Positions 1-7,690 of a stretch of 46,162 nucleotides of DNA are shown here, piece after piece (position 1 is the stretch's first letter; the number at the start of each line of letters is the position of its first letter). Position numbers and translations under genes: made by a program. The stretch is from an uncultured Alphaproteobacteria bacterium (GTDB lineage: Bacteria; Pseudomonadota; Alphaproteobacteria; Micropepsales; Micropepsaceae): positions 1 through 46,162 of the forward strand of contig CAIYRG010000040.1 in the NCBI GenBank assembly GCA_903928515.1. Direction: 5' to 3'. The notes below the pieces were generated by a model that made no database searches, was not told the DNA's origin, and saw only the letters and a program-made list of their open reading frames with translations.

Positions 1-777
1 GTAGGCAGCTTGGCCGCCGCCGCCGCACTACTTCCTCTTCTGCAATCGAATTACGCACTCGCCGCCACGATCTCGGAAACCGATGCCCGAATCACGACGC
101 AGCGCCTCACCTATCCTGGCGCGTCAGGCCCGGTGAAGGCGTATCTCGCGGAGCCGAAAGCTCCGGGCAAGCGTGGCGGCGTGGTGGTAATCCATCAGAA
201 TCGCGGCCTCAATCCGCACATCGAAGACATCGCGCGCCGCTTGGCGACGGAAGGTTACAATGCACTCGCGATCGATCTGCTCTCGCCGCAAGGCGGAACG
301 CCCAACGATGACGACAAAGCGATGGCCATGTTCAAGGACGTGAACATGGATCTGGCATTGAAGGATGCCGACGCGGCGTCCGCATTCCTGCGCGCGCGGC
401 CCGAAAGCAACGGCAAGATCGGCGCGATGGGTTTCTGCTGGGGCGGCGGCTTCGTGAACACGATGGCCATCACCGATCCCGACTTGAAAGCGGGCGCGGC
501 CTATTACGGCACGCCGCCCGATCTCAACGACGTGTCGAAGATCAAAGCCGAATTGCTGTTGAATTTTGCCGATGCGAAGCTCGATGCGCGCAACGGCCAA
601 CTCGCGCCGCCTTATGACGAAGCGCTGACGAAAGCCGGTATCAAGCATCAGATGTATTTCTACGAAGGCGCGAACCACGCCTTCAACGACGACACGCAGG
701 CACCGCGCTACAACGCCGATGCCGCGAAGCTGGCATGGTCGCGCAGCATGGATTTGTTCAAGCGGAACCTCTCGTAA
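1..777 (+). CDS. Exported dienelactone hydrolase family protein (5' truncated by window edge)
   Basis: This is an alpha/beta hydrolase of the dienelactone hydrolase family, whose members open lactone or ester rings in aromatic degradation. The nucleophile elbow reads GFCWGG with the Cys at about residue 143, counted from the first in-frame TTG at position 10. A candidate acid is Asp188 or Asp192, in LNFADAKLDAR. The catalytic His is 223, in EGANHAF, so the Cys/Asp/His triad looks complete. The frame is open to base 1, and the visible N-terminus is an alanine/leucine stretch ending in YALAA. That looks like the end of an export signal (Tat type is usual for this subgroup), so the true start probably lies outside the window. 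The next gene is convergent, with a hairpin between them. The substrate is unknown. Confidence 0.85.
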   Translation, partial: VGSLAAAAALLPLLQSNYALAATISETDARITTQRLTYPGASGPVKAYLAEPKAPGKRGGVVVIHQNRGLNPHIEDIARRLATEGYNALAIDLLSPQGGTPNDDDKAMAMFKDVNMDLALKDADAASAFLRARPESNGKIGAMGFCWGGGFVNTMAITDPDLKAGAAYYGTPPDLNDVSKIKAELLLNFADAKLDARNGQLAPPYDEALTKAGIKHQMYFYEGANHAFNDDTQAPRYNADAAKLAWSRSMDLFKRNLS

Positions 778-790
778 CGCACGGCTCTGC

Positions 791-822
791 GTTTCCTCCC
801 CTGCACTCGCGGGGGAGGAAAC
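791..822. repeat. Hairpin GTTTCCTCCCC/GGGGAGGAAAC, dispersed repeat, likely bidirectional terminator
   Basis: The 11-base arms at 791-801 and 812-822 are perfect reverse complements around a short loop. It lies between the converging hydrolase and MFS genes. A close relative occurs at 10819-10850 and a looser one at 28413-28450, so this is a dispersed intergenic element. There is no T tract on either side, so a terminator role is inferred from position only. Confidence 0.6.
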
Positions 823-833
823 CGATAGTGAGG

Positions 834-2063
834 TTACGCTAGGGATCGTTGTGTTCGCGCCAACACGATCAGCACCGCGATCATTGCCAGTATCAGGCCC
901 GGTATAGCGATGACGAGGACATCGCTGGCGCCGATGCCGGCCGCGAGCAGCAAACCCGCCGATAGCGGCCCTGCCACCGAACCACAGCGGCCGATGGCGA
1001 CAAGCCAGCCCATGCCGGTGCCGCGGATCAGCGGTTCGTAGTAATTCGGCGCTAGGCCATAGACGACAAGCTGCACGGCGGCGGTGAACATGCCCGCCCC
1101 CGTGACGCCGAGTGCTACCACAACGTCGCCCGTGCCGTAGGCCAGAAGCCCAAGCGAAATCATGACTGCGAGATACATCGCGATGATGGCCGCGCTCGCG
1201 CGTTTGGAATGATCCAGCAGATAACAGCTCAAGATCATTCCGCACATCGCGCCGAGATTGAACAGTATGAGGAAGGATGCGGCCGTGGCGCGGTCGTAGC
1301 CTTTGGCGATGAGCAGCGTCGGCAGCCAGCTCAACAATTCGTACAGCGCGAACAGTACGAAGAAGAACGACAACCACAGGCCAAGTGTTGGGATCAAACG
1401 CCCATCACCGAACAAGGCCTTGCCGATTGCTTGAGGCGCGACGCGCGCAACTTGCGCTTTGCGCTGCGCGAAGTCGCGCGATTCCGGCAAGCCCCACGCC
1501 AGCAGCGGCGCGATGAGAACCGGGCCTATACCGCCGATATAGAAGACGACGCGCCAGCCGTATTCGTCGATCAACAGCCAACCAATACCGGCAGCGACGG
1601 CACTTCCCACGGGCATGCCGCAATACATCAACCCCATCATTGTGCTGCGCAGGCGTGGCGGCACCGATTCCGATACCATGGCGACGAGATTGGGCATCGC
1701 GCCGCCCATGCCGACGCCTGTGAGAAAGCGCGCCAAGACGAGCGTTGCGAAACTCCAGGATTGCGCGGTGGCGATGGAGAAAAGCCCATACAATGTGACG
1801 CACAGCACGAGAACGAACTTGCGCCCGCGCCAGTCTGCCAAGCGTCCGCCAACCGCCGCACCGATAACAAGGCCGAATGTGCTGGCGCTCAAGACCCAAC
1901 CGAGCTGCGCCTTATCGAGCATGAACTCGCCCGCGATGCCTGGCGCGGCAATGCCCGCCGATTGCAGGTCAATGCCTTCCAGAAGCGCTGCGGCAAACCA
2001 CAGCGCGATGGTGAGCGCCGAGACATTGCGGGTTACGGACGCAGATATGGCGTTGTTCGACAA
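834..2063 (-). CDS. MFS transporter, aromatic acid:H+ symporter-like
   Basis: This 409-residue inner-membrane protein has the twelve hydrophobic segments of the major facilitator superfamily. The first membrane segment carries the Asp-containing ALLEGIDLQSAGIAAP motif typical of the aromatic acid/H+ symporter (AAHS) group. The loop 2-3 signature GGRLADWRGRKFVL follows, then RFLTGVGMGGAMPN in segment 4. Import of an aromatic or small organic acid is the family's usual role, but the substrate cannot be read from sequence. The start is TTG at 2063, preceded by GGGGGGAAG as ribosome site. A hydrolase of aromatic-degradation type converges on it, which weakly fits an aromatic catabolic role. A second AAHS-like transporter lies at 17380-18723. 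Confidence 0.85.
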   Translation of the reverse strand: MSNNAISASVTRNVSALTIALWFAAALLEGIDLQSAGIAAPGIAGEFMLDKAQLGWVLSASTFGLVIGAAVGGRLADWRGRKFVLVLCVTLYGLFSIATAQSWSFATLVLARFLTGVGMGGAMPNLVAMVSESVPPRLRSTMMGLMYCGMPVGSAVAAGIGWLLIDEYGWRVVFYIGGIGPVLIAPLLAWGLPESRDFAQRKAQVARVAPQAIGKALFGDGRLIPTLGLWLSFFFVLFALYELLSWLPTLLIAKGYDRATAASFLILFNLGAMCGMILSCYLLDHSKRASAAIIAMYLAVMISLGLLAYGTGDVVVALGVTGAGMFTAAVQLVVYGLAPNYYEPLIRGTGMGWLVAIGRCGSVAGPLSAGLLLAAGIGASDVLVIAIPGLILAMIAVLIVLARTQRSLA

Positions 2064-2199
2064 AGCTTCCCCCCGAAAGGCTTTCGCCCCAAAGCGTCAG
2101 GTCCTTATGGACTCTGTTGTTCGCCAACTCTGTTCGCATCGCCCCCAAGGCGCAAGCCGCCACAGCGAAGCACGCGCAAGCCGCACCCATTGCGGCCCG

Positions 2200-2628
2200 T
2201 TATTGCGGCGAGGAGATTTCCTTGGACTCCACGTCGGCATAACCGCCGGGCACAAACACGCCCACCGGATAGTATTTTCCGTTCGCCAGCGTGATGGCGG
2301 TGAACATGCCCTCGCCCAAACCGGCGCGCGCAGGGTTGTATTCCACCGTCACCTTGTCGCCGACTTTCATCATCGCCTTGCTCCAGCCGGATTTCTCGAG
2401 CCGCGAAGCGCCACCGCCTTCGAACTTCCAATCCTCGATCTTGCCGTTCGAGCGCACCACGGTGAGGTCAATCCACGAGTGCGGATTTTCCCAACCGAAG
2501 CCCTTGATCGTTCCCACCACATGGGTGCGTAGCGTGCGATCAAACGCGGCCTGCGAATGATGCGCGAAAGCCGGTGACAAAAGTGCCGACGCTGCAAGCA
2601 CTGCATTTATGAGGAGCAAGCGACGCAT
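2200..2628 (-). CDS. DUF6152 family small exported protein, copy 3 of 3
   Basis: This is a 142-residue protein of unknown function. Residues 1-22 form a signal peptide (MRRLLL, hydrophobic core, SPAFA). Cleavage after AFA would leave mature His-His-Ser at the N-terminus. Residues 46-52 read WENPHSW, with His50 exactly 27 residues after His23. The rest is predicted beta-rich, with a KVGDKVTVEYNPARAG segment. A longer frame reaches 2685, but ATG 2628 puts the signal peptide at the start and is preferred. It is the last of three tandem paralogues (3464-3051, 3043-2645, 2628-2200) with gaps of 7 and 16 bases, so they are probably one transcript. Family assignment is from recognition of the conserved HHS and NPHxWI pattern. 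Confidence 0.8.
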   Translation of the reverse strand: MRRLLLINAVLAASALLSPAFAHHSQAAFDRTLRTHVVGTIKGFGWENPHSWIDLTVVRSNGKIEDWKFEGGGASRLEKSGWSKAMMKVGDKVTVEYNPARAGLGEGMFTAITLANGKYYPVGVFVPGGYADVESKEISSPQ

Positions 2629-2644
2629 AAATCCCCAATCCAAT

Positions 2645-3043
2645 TCACCGTGATAAAAATCCCGGCGGCCCGAAATTCGAGACATAGGTTTTACCGTCCG
2701 GCGTCGTCACGCCATGGAACACACCGCCCGGCATGCCGTCGCGCCGCGGTCCATAATGCACGGTGACTTTGTCGCCTTCGTGCATGATCTCTTTGTTCCA
2801 GCCTGAGCGTTCTAAACGCCCGACGCCTGCACCTTCGAGATTCCACGCTTCCTGCGAGCCGTCGGGTTTGATCACGACCAGATGAATCCAGGCATGCGGA
2901 TTGGTCCACTCGAATTCTTTCACCGTGCCGCTGATGGCCAGATTCCCGGAGCGGTCGTACATCGCCATCGAATGATGCGCGAAGGCAGGCGAGGCGATGA
3001 AAGCCATGAAAGACACAATCCCAATGAGGCCGCGCTTCTGCAT
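2645..3043 (-). CDS. DUF6152 family small exported protein, copy 2 of 3
   Basis: This 132-residue paralogue of its two neighbours has unknown function. The signal peptide covers residues 1-22 and ends in SPAFA; the predicted mature start is HHSMAMYDR. The second conserved histidine is His50, in FEWTNPHAWIHL, again 27 residues after the first. The C-terminal half has HEGDKVTVHYGPRRDG and a GVFHGVTTPDGKTY segment shared with the other copies. ATG 3043 (MQKRGLIG) is chosen over an upstream in-frame codon at 3112 because it begins a textbook signal peptide and avoids a 62-base overlap with copy 1. It lies 7 bases downstream of copy 1. Confidence 0.82.
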   Translation of the reverse strand: MQKRGLIGIVSFMAFIASPAFAHHSMAMYDRSGNLAISGTVKEFEWTNPHAWIHLVVIKPDGSQEAWNLEGAGVGRLERSGWNKEIMHEGDKVTVHYGPRRDGMPGGVFHGVTTPDGKTYVSNFGPPGFLSR

Positions 3044-3050
3044 CGCAAGC

Positions 3051-3464
3051 CTATCGGAAAACCGCGTCGGGGCCGGCCTGATTGGCGAATGGCCCGACAT
3101 ATTTCTTGCCATCCGCCGTCACCACGATCTGAAACAGGCCGCCGACATGGCCATCGCTCCTGGGATTGTAGTGGATGGTGATCTTGTCGCCGGGGTGCAT
3201 CATCTCCTTGCTCCAACCCGTGCGCGACAGACCATAAACGCTGGTGCCTTCGAAATTCGCCTCTTCCATCGTGCCGTCCGGCTTGGGGATCACCACGTGA
3301 ATGAAGGAATGCGGGCTGGCCCAATCCCACGCCTTCACCGTTGCGATCACTTCCTTGTTCTGGCTGCGGTCGTACATCGCGAGCGAGTGATGGGCGGACG
3401 CGGGGGCCGCGGCGCATACAGCGGCTGCAAATCCGAAAAGCACGAACCGGATTGAGGGCGTCAT
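3051..3464 (-). CDS. DUF6152 family small exported protein, copy 1 of 3
   Basis: This 137-residue protein is the first gene of the tandem trio. The signal peptide covers residues 1-24 (MTPSIRF, hydrophobic core, APASA). The predicted mature start is HHSLAMYDR. The second conserved histidine is His52, in WDWASPHSFIHV, at the same 27-residue spacing seen in the other two. All three share LERSGW/LSRTGW, an MHxGDK or MKVGDK turn, and a terminal DGKxY strand. They are therefore ancient tandem duplicates that kept the same spacing while diverging elsewhere. Function is not known to me; the periplasm is the expected location. Confidence 0.82.
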   Translation of the reverse strand: MTPSIRFVLFGFAAAVCAAAPASAHHSLAMYDRSQNKEVIATVKAWDWASPHSFIHVVIPKPDGTMEEANFEGTSVYGLSRTGWSKEMMHPGDKITIHYNPRSDGHVGGLFQIVVTADGKKYVGPFANQAGPDAVFR

Positions 3465-3649
3465 GCGCGGACGCTATCGCGCCGCCCCAAAGCGGGCAAG
3501 GCGGCCAAGGCGAGCAAGCATAATCCGTATAAGGAGTTTGTTGCACATGCGTAAAGCACGGGCGTCCGCCGTTGGGTTCGAAACACAACCGTGCAACCCA
3601 TCTCCGCCTGGACCGTTACATGTCCGGAACCTTTGCGGAGTGAAGAACC

Positions 3650-3907
3650 ATGGCCAGTCAGCAAAAGCATGAGATTCGCGAGAAGATCGAGAATCCCGGC
3701 AAGAAGGCGAACCCTCAGAAGGTAGAAGGCCGCAAGCTGGACGACGCGCTGGACGATTCTTTCCCGGCCAGCGATCCGCCGTCACAGACCGATCCCACCA
3801 AGGGAACCGTCGTGGACAAACACGCTGTGCGGAAGATGGCGGCGCAAGCGCCCAACGCCGAGGCAGGCGAACACGCACCTGGAAAATCGGCGGACGCAAA
3901 ACACTGA
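3650..3907 (+). CDS. Small hydrophilic protein with DDSFPASDPPS motif
   Basis: This 85-residue, highly charged, proline-rich protein has no signal peptide or membrane segment. It begins at ATG 3650, preceded by GCGGAG. Residues about 28-44 read LDDALDDSFPASDPPSQ, a motif I recognise from many short uncharacterised alphaproteobacterial proteins. The rest is lysine/alanine-rich and probably disordered. It stands alone, divergent from the DUF6152 trio and upstream of the peroxiredoxin gene on the same strand. Function is unknown. Its base composition matches the neighbours. Confidence 0.7.
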   Translation: MASQQKHEIREKIENPGKKANPQKVEGRKLDDALDDSFPASDPPSQTDPTKGTVVDKHAVRKMAAQAPNAEAGEHAPGKSADAKH

Positions 3908-4036
3908 TCTTTATGACGTCTGGGAATAAGCGGCGCGCAGTCCTTGCAACAAAGGCCTGCGCGCCGATCTTTTTTTCTCCACGCGTCCGTGCCTTAATGC
4001 GCGCCGAATTTGGACATTTGGAACTAGGAGATATTC

Positions 4037-4690
4037 ATGCGTATCGGCGACATCGCGCCCGATTTCGAGGCGCAAACCTCGGAAGGCCCGATCAACTTCC
4101 ATCAATGGCTCGGCAATTCCTGGGGCGTGCTGTTCTCGCACCCGAAGGATTTCACGCCGGTCTGCACCACCGAACTCGGCTACATGGCAAAGATGAAGCC
4201 GGAGTTCGACAAGCGGAACACCAAGATCATCGGCCTGTCGGCAGACCCTGCGGAAAAACACTCCGGCTGGGCCAAGGACATTGAAGAGACGCAGGGCACC
4301 GCGCCGAATTATCCGATCATCGGCGATCCGGATCTCGCGATCTCGAAGCTCTACGACATGCTGCCGGCCGAAGCCTCGGGCGATCCGTCCAAGCGCACCG
4401 CCGCCGACAACCAGACCGTGCGCAATGTCTTCGTCATCGGCCCCGACAAGAAGATCAAATTGATCCTCGTCTATCCGATGACCACGGGCCGCAATTTCGA
4501 CGAAGTGCTGCGCGTGCTGGATTCGCTGCAATTGACGGCCAAGCACCGCGTGGCGACGCCGGTGAATTGGAAACAGGGCGACGATGTGATCATCGCCGGT
4601 TCGGTGACGAACGACGAAGCCAAGACGATCTATCCGAATGGATGGAAAGAACCGAAGCCCTATATCCGCATCGTTCCGCAGCCGAAATAA
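4037..4690 (+). CDS. 1-Cys peroxiredoxin (Prx6/AhpC-TSA family)
   Basis: This 217-residue cytosolic thiol peroxidase reduces hydrogen peroxide and organic hydroperoxides. The peroxidatic Cys43 lies in DFTPVCTTELG, the signature of the Prx6 subgroup, with Thr40 in the expected place. The long C-terminal arm (PVNWKQGDDVIIAGSV to PYIRIVPQPK) is typical of Prx6 rather than classical AhpC. No second conserved Cys is apparent, consistent with a 1-Cys mechanism. ATG 4037 follows CTAGGAGATATTC, a good ribosome site. A strong intrinsic terminator lies 26 bases after the stop, so it is probably monocistronic. Confidence 0.93.
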   Translation: MRIGDIAPDFEAQTSEGPINFHQWLGNSWGVLFSHPKDFTPVCTTELGYMAKMKPEFDKRNTKIIGLSADPAEKHSGWAKDIEETQGTAPNYPIIGDPDLAISKLYDMLPAEASGDPSKRTAADNQTVRNVFVIGPDKKIKLILVYPMTTGRNFDEVLRVLDSLQLTAKHRVATPVNWKQGDDVIIAGSVTNDEAKTIYPNGWKEPKPYIRIVPQPK

Positions 4691-4715
4691 GCAGCCGAAA
4701 GAACGAAACAACGAA

Positions 4716-4751
4716 CGCCCGCGTGGCTCTCACGCGGGCGTTTTCATTTTT
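4716..4751 (+). terminator. Rho-independent terminator after peroxiredoxin gene
   Basis: A perfect 10-bp stem, CGCCCGCGTG (4716-4725) with CACGCGGGCG (4731-4740), encloses a 5-base loop and is followed by TTTTCATTTTT. It ends the peroxiredoxin transcript and touches the stop codon of the converging MFS gene. Confidence 0.92.
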
Positions 4752-5997
4752 ATCTGTTCGTCTCGATATCCGAGAATCGGTCGATCTTGCGCAGCGACGG
4801 GAACGTCAGCAGCCAGATTCCGGCAATGACGAGCGTGCCGACGCCGCCCAACACCGCAGCCGGCACCGCGCCGAAATGTCCCGCCGACTCGCCGGCGCGG
4901 TATTCGCCCAACTGGTTCGACGTCCCGGTGAACAGCATATGCACGGCGGAGACGCGGCCTCGCATGTGATCGGGGGTTGCGATCTGCACCAGCGAATTGC
5001 GGATCACGACACTCACCTGGTCGGAGGCGCCGAGCACAATCAACGCGATCAGCGAAACCCAGAACACCTGCGACAGGCCGAACACGATGGTCGCGATGCC
5101 GAACCCGCCCACCGCGATGTACATCCGCACGCCCAAATGCCGATGCAACGGCCATCGCGCGAGGCCCACCGCGATCACCGCCGCGCCGATAGCCGGCGCG
5201 CTGCGCAGCGCGCCCATTCCCGCCGAGCCGATATGCAGGATGTCGTGCGCGTAGATCGGCAACAGCGCCGTAGTGCCGCCAAACAGCACGGCGAACAAAT
5301 CCAGCGTGATCGCACCCACCAACATTGGCTTGGACAACACATAGCGAATGCCTTCGGTGACACGACGGAAGGCCGAGATCTGGCTTTCCTGCCGCCGCGT
5401 CTGCGCACGGATGCGCACGCGGATCAGCCCCGCCGCGGCGACACAAAGCAGCGCCAGCACCACCGAATAGGTCAACGGCGCGCCGAAGATGTAGAGCAAG
5501 CCGCCGACGGCAGGACCTGAGATGTTCGCCGTCTGTCCCACCGACGAGGCCCAGGCGATCGCTTTGGGCAGCGTTTCGGACGGCACGAGGAATGCCACGA
5601 AGGACTGCACCGCCGGTCCCTGCAAGCCGCTGGCGCAGCCATAGAGCGCGGCAGCCACAAAGAACGGCCAAACGGCGTGCACGCCCATGAGGGTCAGCGC
5701 CAGCAACAATCCGGTCGCCAATCCGGCAATCGCGCAGGTGGCGATCAGCATCAGCCGCCGGTCGACCCGGTCGGCGAGATCGCCTGCCGGCAGAACCAGG
5801 ACGACCATGGGCAGGAACTGCGCCAGGCCGACATAACCGAGGTCGAACGCGTTATGCGTCAGATCGTAAACCTGCCAGCCGACCGCCACGACCTGGATTT
5901 GGGTCGCCAGGCTGCTGCAAAAGCGGGCGCTCAGATAGAGAAGGAGGTCCCGCGAGGTGGGACTGGACGGGCTCAGGACGGGGGAAGGGGCGCTCAA
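4750..5997 (-). CDS. MFS exporter, EntS-like (MFS_3)
   Basis: This 415-residue inner-membrane protein has about twelve membrane segments. The N-terminus (SARFCSSLATQIQVVAVGWQVYDLT) and the GDLADRVDRRLMLI loop 2-3 motif are typical of the MFS_3/EntS group, which includes siderophore and drug exporters. The start is a TTG at 5997 without a strong ribosome site; no better codon precedes the first membrane segment. It is divergent from the RND efflux operon and could share a regulatory region with it, but no regulator gene is adjacent. The substrate is unknown. Confidence 0.82.
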   Translation of the reverse strand: MSAPSPVLSPSSPTSRDLLLYLSARFCSSLATQIQVVAVGWQVYDLTHNAFDLGYVGLAQFLPMVVLVLPAGDLADRVDRRLMLIATCAIAGLATGLLLALTLMGVHAVWPFFVAAALYGCASGLQGPAVQSFVAFLVPSETLPKAIAWASSVGQTANISGPAVGGLLYIFGAPLTYSVVLALLCVAAAGLIRVRIRAQTRRQESQISAFRRVTEGIRYVLSKPMLVGAITLDLFAVLFGGTTALLPIYAHDILHIGSAGMGALRSAPAIGAAVIAVGLARWPLHRHLGVRMYIAVGGFGIATIVFGLSQVFWVSLIALIVLGASDQVSVVIRNSLVQIATPDHMRGRVSAVHMLFTGTSNQLGEYRAGESAGHFGAVPAAVLGGVGTLVIAGIWLLTFPSLRKIDRFSDIETNR

Positions 5998-6319
5998 AGA
6001 CGGGCTCGGAAGGAAATTATTGTGGCATTACAGGCAATTTGAGGCCGTATGTCGCATGTTTCTAACCAAAAGGGCACTAGCCCCGGCGGTCAAATTTTTG
6101 AATAAGAACAAACAAGTAGTTGGTTAGAGCGCGATGGGGGCATGGCGCGATAACAAAAAGTTCAGGTGCGTCGGTGTATTTGCGGTCCCTAAAGCCTTAG
6201 GAGACCGACAAAGTTTTGCGACACAATGTTGGTTATTGGTCGCTATATAAGGCCATGTTACGTACCCCAACATCACGCGTCGGTCCCCCCGCGGCGCGCC
6301 AATAGCGACCGCATCTGAT
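5998..6319. other. Intergenic region between divergent MFS and RND genes
   Basis: These 322 bases hold no credible gene. The stretch around 6050-6260 is noticeably richer in A/T than its surroundings. It must hold the promoters of both divergent transcripts. I do not see a convincing palindromic operator or a clear -35/-10 pair, so no site is named. Confidence 0.5.
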
Positions 6320-7690
6320 ATGAACAAAATGGAACACGACCGGATTTCGTCGCCTCCCTACGCGCGCATACGCCGGCGTATTCGCTTCTCCTCGCCCCGC
6401 GTTTGGCTTGTGGTTCTGCTCGTCATCGCGGCAGGCGGCTACATGCTTTATGCCAACCCCTTCGGCAGCGGTGCTGCCGGCGGCGGTGCCGGTGGCCGTG
6501 GCGGGCGTGGGCAATTGCCGCCTCCGCCGGTCCATGTGGCGACAGCCGAGACCAAGGACGTTCCGGTCGTTATCCGCACCATCGGTACGGTGCTGGCCAA
6601 CGCCACGGTCCAGCTCAAATCCCAGATCGACGGCCAGATTTTCTCCGCGCCCTTCTCCGAAGGCCAGATGGTGAAAGCCGGCGATCTTCTGTTCAAGATC
6701 GACCCCGCGCCTTACGCCGCCGCCCTGCGCCAAGCGCAGGCGACGCTCGCCAAGGACGAAGCCCAGGCGACGGCTGCCAAGAGCGACGCCGAACGCAACG
6801 CCAGCATGGTGGCGCGCGGCATCGTCTCCGCCCAACAGAACGAAGCCTCCACCGCCACCGCTGCAGCCACCGCCGCCTCGGCGATGGCTGACCGCGCCAA
6901 TGTGGAAAAGGCCCAGCTTGAACTCGGCTACACGGAAATCCGCTCGCCCATCACCGGCAAGACCGGCCCGATCCTGGTGCATCCGGGCAACCTCGTGAAA
7001 GCCAACGACACGACCTATCTCGTGAGCATCACGCAGGTTCAGCCGCTCAAGATCTCCTTCTCGCTGCCGCAATCGGATGTGCCGATCCTGCAGGACCGCA
7101 TGAAGCAGGACGAATTGCAGGCCAGCCTGACGCTGCGCACCGATGCAGCACTCGCCGCCGTGCCGGTAAACAATGACGATATCAACGTGAAGGTCGACGT
7201 CCTCGGCAATGCGATCGATGCCCGCACCGGCACCATCGAATTGCGCGCGAACTACGACAATCCCGATCTGCGCCTCGTGCCGGGCGAACTCGTCGATGTG
7301 CGCGTGCGCCTCAACACACTGCGCAATACCGTGACCGTGCCGCCGGAGGCCGTGAATGTCGGCCCCAACGGCAATTTCGTCTACGTGGTCGGCGACGACA
7401 AAAAGGCCGAGATGCGCGCCGTGAAGGTGGCCTATCAGGACGACTTCCTGGCGGCGATCAGCGACGGCTTGAAGGCCGGCGAACGCGTCGTTACCGAAGG
7501 ACAATTGCGCGTGATCGCCGGTGCGCCGGTGCAGATCACGGGCGAACCCGGTCAAGGTGGACAAGGCGAAGGCGGCTTCCAGCGCGGCGGCGGCCAAGGC
7601 CACGGCCAGGGTGGCGGCCAACGTGGCAACGGCCAAGGCGCCAAAGATGCGCAGGGCAACGCGCAAGGTTCCGCGCCGACGAAGCCATGA
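6320..7690 (+). CDS. RND efflux membrane fusion protein (HlyD/MdtA-like)
   Basis: This 456-residue periplasmic adaptor links an inner-membrane RND pump to an outer-membrane channel. One membrane anchor lies at about residues 28-46 (VWLVVLLVIAAGGYMLY), followed by a Gly-rich linker. The lipoyl/barrel-sandwich half (QLKSQIDGQIFSAPFSEGQMV), an Ala-rich alpha-hairpin at about 130-200, and a beta-barrel with ELVDVRVRLNTLRNTVTVPPEAV follow. The C-terminal 45 residues are an unusual low-complexity Gly/Gln tail. ATG 6320 is used; ATG 6329 is an alternative and neither has a good ribosome site. The stop overlaps the next gene as ATGA, so the two are translationally coupled. No TolC-type gene is in the window. 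Confidence 0.92.
   Translation: MNKMEHDRISSPPYARIRRRIRFSSPRVWLVVLLVIAAGGYMLYANPFGSGAAGGGAGGRGGRGQLPPPPVHVATAETKDVPVVIRTIGTVLANATVQLKSQIDGQIFSAPFSEGQMVKAGDLLFKIDPAPYAAALRQAQATLAKDEAQATAAKSDAERNASMVARGIVSAQQNEASTATAAATAASAMADRANVEKAQLELGYTEIRSPITGKTGPILVHPGNLVKANDTTYLVSITQVQPLKISFSLPQSDVPILQDRMKQDELQASLTLRTDAALAAVPVNNDDINVKVDVLGNAIDARTGTIELRANYDNPDLRLVPGELVDVRVRLNTLRNTVTVPPEAVNVGPNGNFVYVVGDDKKAEMRAVKVAYQDDFLAAISDGLKAGERVVTEGQLRVIAGAPVQITGEPGQGGQGEGGFQRGGGQGHGQGGGQRGNGQGAKDAQGNAQGSAPTKP

Noticed and set aside
3625-3650. GGAAC upstream of the small DDSFPASDPPS gene as an EcfG promoter
   Set aside because: The matching CGTT would fall on or after the start codon, so spacing is wrong.
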